Part shown: positions 1 to 5,036 of the stretch, in pieces
Layout: the number at the start of each line of letters is the position of its first letter
Position numbering within the stretch: the first letter of the stretch is position 1
Assembly (NCBI GenBank): GCA_026967815.1
Contig: JAPUUO010000101.1
Location: forward strand, 1 to 5,309
Length of the DNA stretch: 5,309 nucleotides
Reading direction: 5' to 3'
Source of the DNA: Candidatus Bathyarchaeota archaeon
GTDB lineage: Archaea > Thermoproteota > Bathyarchaeia > Bathyarchaeales > Bathyarchaeaceae
The notes under the pieces: generated by a model
Told to the model about the DNA's origin: nothing
Seen by the model: the letters and a program-made list of their open reading frames with translations, nothing else
Database searches by the model: none
Made by a program: the position numbers and the translations under genes

Positions 1-27
1 AGACCTTACGGGCATAAAGGTAAGTGA
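1..27 (+). CDS. Possible 3' end of an upstream gene
   Basis: Reading frame 1 is open from the window edge and encodes RPYGHKGK before a TGA at 25-27. That stop overlaps the probable rnfC ATG at 27-29 (TGATG), an arrangement typical of translationally coupled operon genes. Eight codons are too few to identify a product. The only support is the open frame and the overlap, so this may be chance. If real, rnfC is not the first gene of its operon. Confidence 0.25.
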   Translation, partial: RPYGHKGK

Positions 28-1325
28 TGATGATGCCACAACACTTCAAGGAAAAAGGGCGGTTCAGTATTGACATCAGCATGAAACTAGATGCTATAAA
101 CAAACCCTTTCAAGAGGTACCTCCGCCGGATGAAGCCGTAGTATTTCTACGTCAACATGTGGGATCGGCAAACCAACCTTTGGTAAAGAAGAGAGAAAGT
201 GTGGAAGCAGGTCAGAAAGTAGGAGACGCTAAGGGGGATTTCGCTGTGCCGGTTCACAGTCCTGTAACTGGAACTGTGAAAACGATGCGACAGGTGTTTA
301 ATCCGATATCTCGTGAGAAAGAGCAAGCATTAGTCATCACGACAGAAGATACTGACTTGCCGTTAAAGGAGGATAGCGTTGGTCTCGATGAGTTGAATAG
401 AGAGAGAATTATTGAGAAAGTGCGCGAATCCGGAATAGTTGGTTTAGGCGGAGCAGCATTTCCAACTCACATCAAACTCTCTGCGAAAAACATTGACCAC
501 CTAATTATCAACGCCAAAGAAAGCGATCCTAATCTGGCTTGTGACGTTAGACTAATGCTCGATAGACCTGAATCTATAGTGGACGGTATAAAGCTGATGG
601 CTCGGGCACTTGATACGCGAGATATTGTCGTTGCCACACGGACTGAAAAGGGAGAACTTGGCAATTTTGAAGAATTGCTGCAAGAGAATAATATTAGAAT
701 GGTTTGGTTACATCCTTCTTATTCAGTAGGAAGTGAGAGATTGTTAGTGAAAGAAGTCCTGAACAGAGAAGTTCCCTCTGGCAGATATCCGCCAGATGTG
801 GGTGTTGTAGTGCATAACGTCGCGACCGCTTATGCAGTTGCACGAGCGGTACTTCATGGGGAGCCCCTGATCTCTCGAGGTCTCACATTTTATTCTGAAA
901 AGACTGGTGGAAGAAATCTCTGGTTGAGAATGGGGACTCCTGCTGGTCACGTGATGAATTATCTCGAAATATCCCCCGAAGACGTTGAAAGAGTGATTTT
1001 TGGATCCATTATGATGGGTAATTCTATTCCTGACTGGTCCGTTCCAACTTCAAAGTATACTTCAGGCATGACTGTTTTTACGTCCGCTGAACCGGATCCC
1101 TATCGCAGGACCTTGCCCTGTATCAGGTGTGGATACTGTAATACCGTGTGCCCAGTAGACATCTATCCCCAACTTATTATGGAAGCCGACAAAAAAGGAG
1201 ACCGCGAGAGACTCAGGAGGCTGCACGTGGAGGATTGCATTAATTGCGGACTATGCTCTTACGTATGCCCATCTATTATCCGGTTGACAGGATACCTTCA
1301 AAATGGGAAAAGAAGAATAAAGTAA
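27..1325 (+). CDS. rnfC: RnfC-like electron transport complex subunit (FMN / two 4Fe-4S clusters)
   Basis: RnfC-family protein of about 432 residues. In characterised Rnf complexes RnfC is the membrane-peripheral subunit handling NAD(H) and passing electrons to or from ferredoxin. Residue numbers count from a GTG at 24. An N-terminal RnfC/barrel-sandwich segment (about 66-105, containing PVHSPVTGTV) is followed by the Complex I 51-kDa-like FMN domain, with the glycine-rich loop GLGGAAFPTHIKL (140-152) and NAKESDP (163-169) where the family usually has NGAECEP. Next come REVPSGRYPPDVGVVVHNVATA (248-269) and an SLBB-like region (about 265-315). Two CxxCxxCxxxCP motifs at C366/369/372/376 and C405/408/411/415 should bind two [4Fe-4S] clusters. 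The length fits short RnfC proteins lacking the long C-terminal repeats of E. coli RsxC. GTG24, ATG27, ATG30 and ATG33 are all in frame. AAAGG at 16-20 sits best before ATG27 or ATG30, and ATG27 overlaps the upstream TGA. No other Rnf subunit follows downstream. Confidence 0.9.
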   Translation: MMMPQHFKEKGRFSIDISMKLDAINKPFQEVPPPDEAVVFLRQHVGSANQPLVKKRESVEAGQKVGDAKGDFAVPVHSPVTGTVKTMRQVFNPISREKEQALVITTEDTDLPLKEDSVGLDELNRERIIEKVRESGIVGLGGAAFPTHIKLSAKNIDHLIINAKESDPNLACDVRLMLDRPESIVDGIKLMARALDTRDIVVATRTEKGELGNFEELLQENNIRMVWLHPSYSVGSERLLVKEVLNREVPSGRYPPDVGVVVHNVATAYAVARAVLHGEPLISRGLTFYSEKTGGRNLWLRMGTPAGHVMNYLEISPEDVERVIFGSIMMGNSIPDWSVPTSKYTSGMTVFTSAEPDPYRRTLPCIRCGYCNTVCPVDIYPQLIMEADKKGDRERLRRLHVEDCINCGLCSYVCPSIIRLTGYLQNGKRRIK

Positions 1326-1364
1326 CTCTGAGAAATAAGAAGAGAGCAGCTAGATTTTCTGGTT

Positions 1365-1622
1365 GTGTCCGCAAATCTGCAGTCAAAAACCCAAGAAAAC
1401 TGCGGCAGACTGATTCCAAGCGAAATTCGAGGTTTGTCGGTTTTGTCGTATTACATGATAGATGGTGTTGAGTATATCTTAGAAGATAAAGCATGGATAC
1501 TAATCAGACCTTCAGGAACAGAACCTCTTATCAGGATCTATGCGGAATCAACCGATGAAAAGACTTTGAATACCATTCTAGAAGGAGGGAGGGAACCGGT
1601 TTTTAGGGCAGTGCAGAAATAG
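1365..1622 (+). pseudogene. C-terminal remnant of a phosphoglucosamine/phosphomannomutase
   Basis: The last about 55 codons read MIDGVEYIL..., then the phosphate-binding loop RPSGTEPLIRIYAES and a helix ending in FRAVQK. This is the hallmark of domain 4 of alpha-D-phosphohexomutases (archaeal GlmM/ManB type). The full enzyme is about 450 residues with a phosphoserine loop, a metal loop and a sugar-binding loop, and none of these is present. The frame opens at GTG 1365 and has an internal ATG at 1455, but neither start has a convincing ribosome binding site, and codons before about 1450 do not resemble the family. It lies 39 bases after rnfC on the same strand. I read it as a decayed or rearranged gene end. 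A free-standing domain 4 protein is possible but has no known role, and a sequencing or assembly error upstream cannot be excluded. Confidence 0.65.
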
Positions 1623-1728
1623 CACAAACTCTCTATTCTTACTGTTGACCAACTGATGGGCGTCCTCAGAAAGTTAATACGTGACTGGTACAAAATATGC
1701 ACAGAAATCGAACAACGATGTATACAAT

Positions 1729-1757
1729 AAAAAAATCATAACACGTTTTTCGTTATG
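1729..1757 (-). terminator. Hairpin followed by T7 on the minus strand (intrinsic-terminator-like)
   Basis: On the minus strand CATAA-CG (1757-1751), an AAAAA loop and CG-(TG bulge)-TTATG (1746-1737) fold into a 7-bp stem, followed by A and seven T residues (1735-1729). This is the form of an intrinsic terminator, but no minus-strand gene is recognised upstream of it. Archaeal termination needs mainly the U-tract. Read on the + strand, the same A-run sits in an AT-rich stretch that could instead be promoter for the YHS gene. Confidence 0.35.
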
Positions 1758-1769
1758 TTGTATGGGGGG

Positions 1770-1843
1770 TCTTGGATTAACCGGTTACACTTACTTCAAC
1801 CTTCTGTTGACGTTTAATCACTTCAATATTCTCTAATCCAAGA
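1770..1843. repeat. 10-bp perfect inverted repeat with nested small hairpins
   Basis: TCTTGGATTA (1770-1779) is perfectly inverted as TAATCCAAGA (1834-1843), enclosing 54 bases. Inside are the palindrome AACCGGTT (1779-1786) and a TCAAC-CTTCT-GTTGA hairpin (1796-1810). In RNA this would give a closed stem with one or two internal hairpins in the leader of the YHS gene, or in a minus-strand transcript ending at the T7 at 1729. It could also be the end repeats of a small non-autonomous element, but I see no target-site duplication. Confidence 0.45.
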
Positions 1844-1863
1844 ATCTTCAAGATATGTTAAGT

Positions 1864-1875
1864 AAAGGAGAGGTG
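1864..1875 (+). promoter_or_regulatory. Strong Shine-Dalgarno site for the YHS gene
   Basis: AAAGGAGAGGTG precedes ATG 1883, with GAGGTG ending 7 bases before it. This fixes the start. The ATG at 1879-1881 is nearer but is in another frame and stops after 13 codons. Confidence 0.65.
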
Positions 1876-1882
1876 AAAATGC

Positions 1883-2029
1883 ATGGCGAAGGATCTTGTT
1901 TGCGGATGGGAAATAGATGAGAGAACGACAAATTACTACACGGTATATAAGGGAAAGACCTATTACTTCTGTAGCGCTGGTTGCAGAGAGAGATTTGAAA
2001 AGGAACCGCAGAAATACTTGAAAAAGTAA
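1883..2029 (+). CDS. Small YHS-domain protein (predicted metal-binding)
   Basis: A 48-residue protein that is essentially one YHS domain: VCGWEIDE near the N-terminus (C7), then KGKTYYFCSAGC (C30 and C34) and RFEKEPQKYLKK at the end. The family consensus is PVCGMxVDxxTA...YKGKTYYFCSxxCKxxFExxPxKYL. YHS domains are found alone or at the N-terminus of copper-transporting P-type ATPases and in several oxygenases, and are thought to bind metal through the conserved cysteines. The usual methionine of CGM is tryptophan here. The start is supported by a strong Shine-Dalgarno site. It lies 123 bases before pyk on the same strand with no obvious terminator between them, so co-transcription is possible. 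No membrane segment or signal peptide is present, so it should be cytosolic. Its partner or metal cannot be told from this window. Confidence 0.9.
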   Translation: MAKDLVCGWEIDERTTNYYTVYKGKTYYFCSAGCRERFEKEPQKYLKK

Positions 2030-2060
2030 AATTGAAGAGCAACGTAAAACAAGGATTTAG

Positions 2061-2156
2061 ATGGGCGCGCATCTGATACATCGCTTGGTGCTAGATGAAA
2101 GTAGTGCGCAGACGACATTTGTCCGCAAAAATAGTTACAGGAAGATGGATCGTTGA
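2061..2156 (+). CDS. Possible 31-residue leader ORF overlapping the pyk start
   Basis: This ATG ORF encodes MGAHLIHRLVLD... to ...YRKMDR and stops at TGA 2154-2156, overlapping the TTG start of pyk (TTGA). AAGG at 2051-2054 lies 6 bases upstream as a weak ribosome binding site, and TAG directly precedes the ATG. AGATG (2059-2063) can pair with CATCT (2070-2074), which would bury the start codon. No family resemblance is seen. ORFs this short overlapping a start codon are expected often by chance, so this is a candidate for translational coupling only. Confidence 0.2.
   Translation: MGAHLIHRLVLDESSAQTTFVRKNSYRKMDR
2105..2127 (+). promoter_or_regulatory. Hairpin in the pyk leader
   Basis: TGCG (2105-2108) pairs with CGCA (2124-2127) and GAC (2111-2113) with GTC (2121-2123), leaving a CA bulge and a 7-base loop. 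The hairpin ends 25 bases before the pyk start and 11 bases before the likely AGGAAG ribosome binding site (2139-2144). It is followed by five A residues, not Ts, so it is not a + strand terminator. A regulatory role is speculative. Confidence 0.25.
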
Positions 2157-3529
2157 AAAAAACAAAAATTGTGTGCACAATTGGTCCCGCCAGCCTTCAA
2201 ACGGAAACGCTGGAAAGAATGTATTGCGCAGGGATGAATGGTGCCAGAATAAACACTGCCTACGGGACCCTCGATCAATACAAGTTGATCGTAGATAATA
2301 TTCGAGAAACTGCCGATATCCCGATAATAGTTGACATCAAGGGACCTGAAATCAGGCTCCGCGTTAAGCGAAAGAGGACCATCAAGAAAGGAGACCTTCT
2401 AGAGGTTGGCTTCAATCGTGAGGAAATCAGTTTCAACCATGACTTCCACGATAAGATGAACATCGGTGACGATGTCTACATTGACAACGGCAAGATTGGG
2501 ACAAGGGTTGCTGAAAAGGACAGCGGGATACTACGTTTGTTGGTAAGGAACGACGGTGAAATAGATGACGGTAAAGGAGTAAACATTCCCAACAAACAAC
2601 TTTCAGTCCCATGTCTCTCAAAGAAGGACCTAGAGATTATTGAGTTTGCGAAGGAGCATGATGTTGAGTATATAGCTCTTTCCTTTACAAGAAGTGTTCA
2701 GGATGTGAATGATTTAAAGTCTGAGGCTGATGGTTTTAAAGGGGCAATCATTGCTAAGATCGAAAATTTTGAAGGTGTTAAGAATTTCGAAGAAATTTTA
2801 GATGCCGTCGAATGCATCATGGTAGCTAGGGGTGACCTAGGCGTTGAAATAGAACCTGAAAGAGTTCCTTTGGTTCAAAAATCAATAATCAGACTATGCA
2901 ATCAAACAGGCAAAACTGTTGCGACAGCTACGGAAATGCTGGAATCGATGATGCGGCAGCCAACCCCAACCAGAGCCGAAGTTAGCGACGTAGCCAACGC
3001 AATATTGGATGGAACAGATGCGGTGATGCTTTCAGGGGAGACATCGATAGGTAAATATCCAGTAGAATCTGTTTCGATGATGTCTCAAATAGCGAGAGAG
3101 ACCGATACAGCGGCAAGAAGTCACGTTGAAGATGGAAAGTTCATCAACATTTCAGATACCATAAGCAAGGCGGTCCAGAGGATATGCCAAAGCATGCCCG
3201 TGGACAAAATCGTCACATTGACTAGGTCGGGCTACACGGCCAAGATGATAGCGAGATTCAGGATTGCGCAATCAATAATTGCGGTTACACCAGAGAAAAG
3301 AGTTAAGAAACAACTTGAGTTGGTTTTTGGCGTATATCCTGTGCACGTAGATTATCGTAATGAGAAAGATCGAATACTAGCCGTCGCAAACAAACTTCGC
3401 TCCATGAATCTCATCAACGATGAAGATACTGTGCTGTTTACCGCAGCCTTTAGGACAGTTATGAAGCACGCGAGTAACCATATCGAGATACATAACATTA
3501 GAGAGCTCATGGATTTCACAATTACATGA
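2153..3529 (+). CDS. pyk: Pyruvate kinase
   Basis: Converts phosphoenolpyruvate and ADP to pyruvate and ATP in the cytosol. At 458 residues it is slightly shorter than typical bacterial enzymes. It starts directly with KKTKIVCTIGPAS (2-14). The first part of the TIM barrel carries ARIN (31-34) and DIKGPEIR (61-68). The B domain follows (about 67-155, ending near KGVNIPN). The barrel then resumes with AKIEN (201-205; K202 is the proton-transfer lysine, E204 a metal ligand), MVARGDLG (223-230; D228 the second metal ligand), ATEMLESM (259-266; T260 equivalent to the catalytic threonine) and MLSGET (292-297). The C-terminal domain is about 335-458. The usual RxNFSHG motif is RINTAYG here, so the serine that helps hold K+ in the rabbit enzyme is alanine (A36); E66, the residue linked to K+ dependence, is kept. 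The C-terminal domain has FRIAQS where RYRPxAP is usual. TTG 2153 is preferred: AGGAAG lies 8 bases upstream and the family N-terminus begins at residue 2. It converges with the aldolase gene. Confidence 0.95.
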   Translation: MKKTKIVCTIGPASLQTETLERMYCAGMNGARINTAYGTLDQYKLIVDNIRETADIPIIVDIKGPEIRLRVKRKRTIKKGDLLEVGFNREEISFNHDFHDKMNIGDDVYIDNGKIGTRVAEKDSGILRLLVRNDGEIDDGKGVNIPNKQLSVPCLSKKDLEIIEFAKEHDVEYIALSFTRSVQDVNDLKSEADGFKGAIIAKIENFEGVKNFEEILDAVECIMVARGDLGVEIEPERVPLVQKSIIRLCNQTGKTVATATEMLESMMRQPTPTRAEVSDVANAILDGTDAVMLSGETSIGKYPVESVSMMSQIARETDTAARSHVEDGKFINISDTISKAVQRICQSMPVDKIVTLTRSGYTAKMIARFRIAQSIIAVTPEKRVKKQLELVFGVYPVHVDYRNEKDRILAVANKLRSMNLINDEDTVLFTAAFRTVMKHASNHIEIHNIRELMDFTIT

Positions 3530-3580
3530 GTGCTGCTTGATCGTCTGGGCATAATAGAGGAGTGAAGAATTCTAAAATTC
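3530..3580. terminator. Short convergent junction; only a weak hairpin seen
   Basis: Only 42 bases (3530-3571) separate the stop codons of pyk and the aldolase. GAATT (3567-3571), a CTAA loop and AATTC (3576-3580) form a weak 5-bp hairpin over the aldolase stop, with no T-tract for either strand. GAGGAGTGA at 3557-3565 resembles a + strand ribosome binding site but has no start after it. Convergent transcripts probably overlap here. Confidence 0.2.
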
Positions 3581-4471
3581 CATCATCAATCTTTTGATCC
3601 GTTCGGCTATTTCTAAAGAGTTCTTGAAAGCTCGTTGCCATAGGTTTCTTCCAAATACCAAACCAGCTGCTCCTGCTTCAAAAGAGATTCTGACCTTTTC
3701 CAAGAGTTCCTCGTCTCCCATCTTTTCTCCTCCAGATATTAACACCATCGTTCTCCCTGCGGACTTTATGGCTTTCTCAAGGGCTTCCCTTGTACTAAGC
3801 TGGAGCGACTTGTAGGGCTCTGGATACAGTTGACTTTTTGCTTTGTCATATTCTGGTATGTTGATTTTCACCATGTCAGCGCCTAGTTCGTTAGCCACTC
3901 GTGCCGCATAGTCGACAGCGTAGAGGCTGTCCCTACCGCCTTTAGCTTCGATCGCCTCACCCCTTGGATAGGCCCAAACGATAAGGGGCATACCGAACCT
4001 TTGGGCATCTTCTCTTATTTTGGCGAATTGAATGAAGTCTTTGTCTTGGGCCGGCGAGCCCACATACAAGGTGTATCCAACGGCATCAGCGCCTAAACGA
4101 ACTGCATCTTCTACGGAGGCGGTCTGAGGTGAGAAGGCATGAGTCTCTGGAGGGATTGACGTTTTACCATTCAGTTTAAGAACTAAAGGAACCTCGCCCG
4201 CGAATTCCCTCATATATTTTTCAGCTAGGCCGATGTGGAAAACTATGGCTGAAAAACCGCCCTCCTTCGCCAATCTAAGCTGATAAGCAGGATCAAGGCT
4301 TTCTGGATTTGCAAAGAAGTCTCTGGGGCCATGCTCCAACCCATGATCAATTGGCAGAATAAGCGCCATCCCATTTCCGGGTCCATGCTCATATAGAATT
4401 CGATGAAGCCTAGTCCTTTTGCCGAAGTTAAGGTTCAAATCCTTAAGCAAAGGCCTTTTATCTTGAGTCAT
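3572..4471 (-). CDS. fba: Class I fructose-bisphosphate aldolase, DhnA/archaeal type
   Basis: A cytosolic Schiff-base aldolase of 299 residues, interconverting fructose 1,6-bisphosphate with glyceraldehyde 3-phosphate and dihydroxyacetone phosphate in glycolysis and gluconeogenesis. The N-terminal ILPIDHGLEHGPRDF (38-52) carries the DHG aspartate (D42). IVWAYPRGE (164-172) holds W166 and Y168, equivalent to the Trp/Tyr pair of the Thermoproteus tenax enzyme. ADMVKIN (198-204) contains the Schiff-base lysine K202. ISGGEKMGDEE (245-255) and GAAGLVFGRNLWQR (267-280) form the phosphate-binding end of the TIM barrel. It is somewhat longer than the about 263-residue T. tenax enzyme because of an N-terminal extension. 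The related aminodideoxyheptulosonate synthase (AroA') of archaeal aromatic amino acid synthesis has the same fold, but DHGxEHGPxDF favours the aldolase. GGTG lies about 8 bases before the ATG. The start overlaps a small ORF (ATGA). It follows ferredoxin and the 2-oxoacid oxidoreductase on the same strand, about 230 bases away. Confidence 0.93.
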   Translation of the reverse strand: MTQDKRPLLKDLNLNFGKRTRLHRILYEHGPGNGMALILPIDHGLEHGPRDFFANPESLDPAYQLRLAKEGGFSAIVFHIGLAEKYMREFAGEVPLVLKLNGKTSIPPETHAFSPQTASVEDAVRLGADAVGYTLYVGSPAQDKDFIQFAKIREDAQRFGMPLIVWAYPRGEAIEAKGGRDSLYAVDYAARVANELGADMVKINIPEYDKAKSQLYPEPYKSLQLSTREALEKAIKSAGRTMVLISGGEKMGDEELLEKVRISFEAGAAGLVFGRNLWQRAFKNSLEIAERIKRLMMEF

Positions 4472-4560
4472 TTTTCACACCAATCTACACACCACTTTTC
4501 TATTGTATAAGTTTGACTCCAAAGCGTTGCAGATTCGAACCTGAGTGGACGCACGGGCAT
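4468..4560 (-). CDS. Possible 30-residue ORF overlapping the aldolase start
   Basis: ATG 4560 opens MPVRPLRFESATLW... and the ORF ends in KWCVDWCEK, with its TGA sharing ATGA with the aldolase start. AAAAGGAGAGG lies upstream, its GAGG core about 10 bases from the ATG; a nearly identical AAAGGAGAGGT precedes the YHS gene. A Trp/Cys-rich tail (WCVDWC) is visible but no family is recognised. It is incompatible with the frame of the stub at 4475-4633, so at most one of the two is a real coding frame here, unless a frameshift joins them. A possible aldolase promoter lies inside it. Confidence 0.25.
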   Translation of the reverse strand: MPVRPLRFESATLWSQTYTIEKWCVDWCEK

Positions 4561-4633
4561 CTCTATAGAACCTCTCCTTTTCACTGAGAGTAGAGTAGCG
4601 CATGCCTTTTGGAAGATGATATCTAATCATCAT
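4475..4633 (-). CDS. Uncertain ORF or gene stub, N-terminus primase-like (weak)
   Basis: This frame encodes about 52 residues from a Met-Met pair. The first part, MIRYHLPKGMRYSTLSEKER followed by FYRD, is well composed and looks to me like the very N-terminus of some archaeal small primase-subunit (PriS)-like proteins; this is from memory and weak. After FYRD the sequence (ARASTQVRICNALE...) looks non-coding, and another frame then carries the 30-codon ORF overlapping the aldolase. No good ribosome binding site is seen. It may be a truncated gene remnant, a frameshifted small gene, or a chance ORF in the 230-base gap between ferredoxin and aldolase. Confidence 0.2.
   Translation of the reverse strand: MMIRYHLPKGMRYSTLSEKERFYRDARASTQVRICNALESNLYNRKVVCRLV
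4500..4513 (-). promoter_or_regulatory. Candidate archaeal TATA box for the aldolase gene
   Basis: The minus strand reads AACTTATACAATAG, centred about 35 bases before the aldolase ATG and preceded by the purine-rich GGAGTCAA. Archaeal TATA boxes are centred about 26 bases before the start site, which would put the transcript start 8-10 bases before the ATG and leave a very short leader. If used, the 30-codon ORF overlapping the aldolase would not be on this transcript. Confidence 0.35.
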
Positions 4634-4704
4634 AAACCACGACTGTATGGGTTGCGTCAATGAATTGAGATGAAATAGCCAGCTTGGATGCAATAGTAGA
4701 TATT

Positions 4705-4935
4705 TTACAATTCGGTTACAACTATGACAAATACAGGACAAGAAGATTCCGCCTCTCTAGCCACATTTATCTCTTCATCATCAAAGACGCCGGATGATTT
4801 CGAGGCATCCGTTTTACTTCCAACCACCTTTGATTTTCCTTCTTCATCAGATTCGTAGTGGGACGGGTCTAGTGCATAGCATGCGCCGCAGGCAATACAT
4901 CCTTCGCGATCAATCTCAATTTTGTACTTAACCAT
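4705..4935 (-). CDS. Single-cluster [4Fe-4S] ferredoxin
   Basis: A 76-residue soluble ferredoxin, a one-electron carrier. CIACGACYALDP (13-24) gives C13, C16 and C19, and ESSCPVF (63-69) gives the remote fourth ligand C66: the Cx2Cx2C...CP pattern of one-cluster ferredoxins such as those of Thermococcales and clostridia. The position that would be a second-cluster cysteine in 2[4Fe-4S] ferredoxins is D23, so only one cluster is expected. The middle (about 31-57) is a longer, Ser/Lys/Asp-rich loop replacing the second cluster region. The protein is acidic. The start is ATG 4935: an in-frame TGA lies directly upstream and GGTGA sits 6 bases before it. It follows the 2-oxoacid:ferredoxin oxidoreductase beta gene by 182 bases on the same strand, so it is a natural electron acceptor of that enzyme. 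Confidence 0.93.
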   Translation of the reverse strand: MVKYKIEIDREGCIACGACYALDPSHYESDEEGKSKVVGSKTDASKSSGVFDDEEINVAREAESSCPVFVIVVTEL

Positions 4936-4993
4936 TCACAGTCACCACGCTGAGTTCAACACGCAGATAATCAATTCTTGCGGATGTATTCAT
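4928..4993 (-). CDS. Possible 21-residue ORF overlapping the ferredoxin start
   Basis: ATG 4993 encodes MNTSARIDYLRVELSVVTVNG and stops at 4928-4930, overlapping the ferredoxin start by 8 bases. GGAG (4999-5002) lies 5 bases upstream, a well-placed ribosome binding site. No homologue is recognised. The good site and overlap suggest a coupled leader ORF, but ORFs of this length arise readily by chance. Confidence 0.25.
   Translation of the reverse strand: MNTSARIDYLRVELSVVTVNG
4942..4946 (-). promoter_or_regulatory. Ribosome binding site of the ferredoxin gene
   Basis: GGTGA on the minus strand ends 6 bases before ATG 4935 and supports that start, together with the in-frame TGA immediately upstream of the ATG. 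Confidence 0.5.
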
Positions 4994-5036
4994 GGATGCT
5001 CCAATCTTATGCAAAAGAAATGTGATATGCTTTGAT

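Larger units (their letters stand above)
1623..1882. other. 260-base intergenic stretch with several inverted repeats
   Basis: I recognise no gene here. The first about 100 bases (1623-1720) show nothing I can name. From 1719 the sequence is AT-rich (GTATACAATAAAAAAAT), which could act as a + strand TATA/BRE region for the YHS gene. On the other strand the same bases are a T-tract after a hairpin. Between 1770 and 1843 lies a long-range inverted repeat with smaller hairpins inside it, described separately. The last 20 bases hold the ribosome binding site of the YHS gene. Confidence 0.5.

Noticed and set aside
1244..1471. A 75-codon + strand ORF across the end of rnfC.
   Set aside because: It overlaps the conserved second Fe-S motif of rnfC in another frame, is very Arg/Lys-rich, and resembles no family; it is a shadow frame.
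1848..2178. Two minus-strand ORFs of 71 and 77 codons opposite the YHS gene.
   Set aside because: They are antisense to a clear YHS domain, have Ser/Phe/Pro/Leu-rich shadow composition, and lack ribosome binding sites.
2095..2298. A 67-codon + strand ORF across the start of pyk.
   Set aside because: It covers the conserved KKTKIVCTIGP N-terminus of pyruvate kinase in the wrong frame and has no family signal.
3557..3565. GAGGAGTGA on the + strand looks like a Shine-Dalgarno site.
   Set aside because: No start codon with an open frame follows; the aldolase 3' end lies there on the other strand.
4530..4543. Minus strand CAGGTTCGAATCTG resembles a tRNA T-arm (GGTTCGAATC).
   Set aside because: Only three stem pairs form, the standard 5-bp T-stem with a 7-base loop fails, and no matching acceptor, D or anticodon arms are found nearby. 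It is explained by a near-palindrome around TTCGAA.
4475..4741. The full 88-codon version of the minus-strand ORF upstream of the aldolase.
   Set aside because: Its first 36 codons overlap the ferredoxin C-terminus in another frame or cover AT-rich spacer; only the part from the Met-Met pair onward has any protein character.
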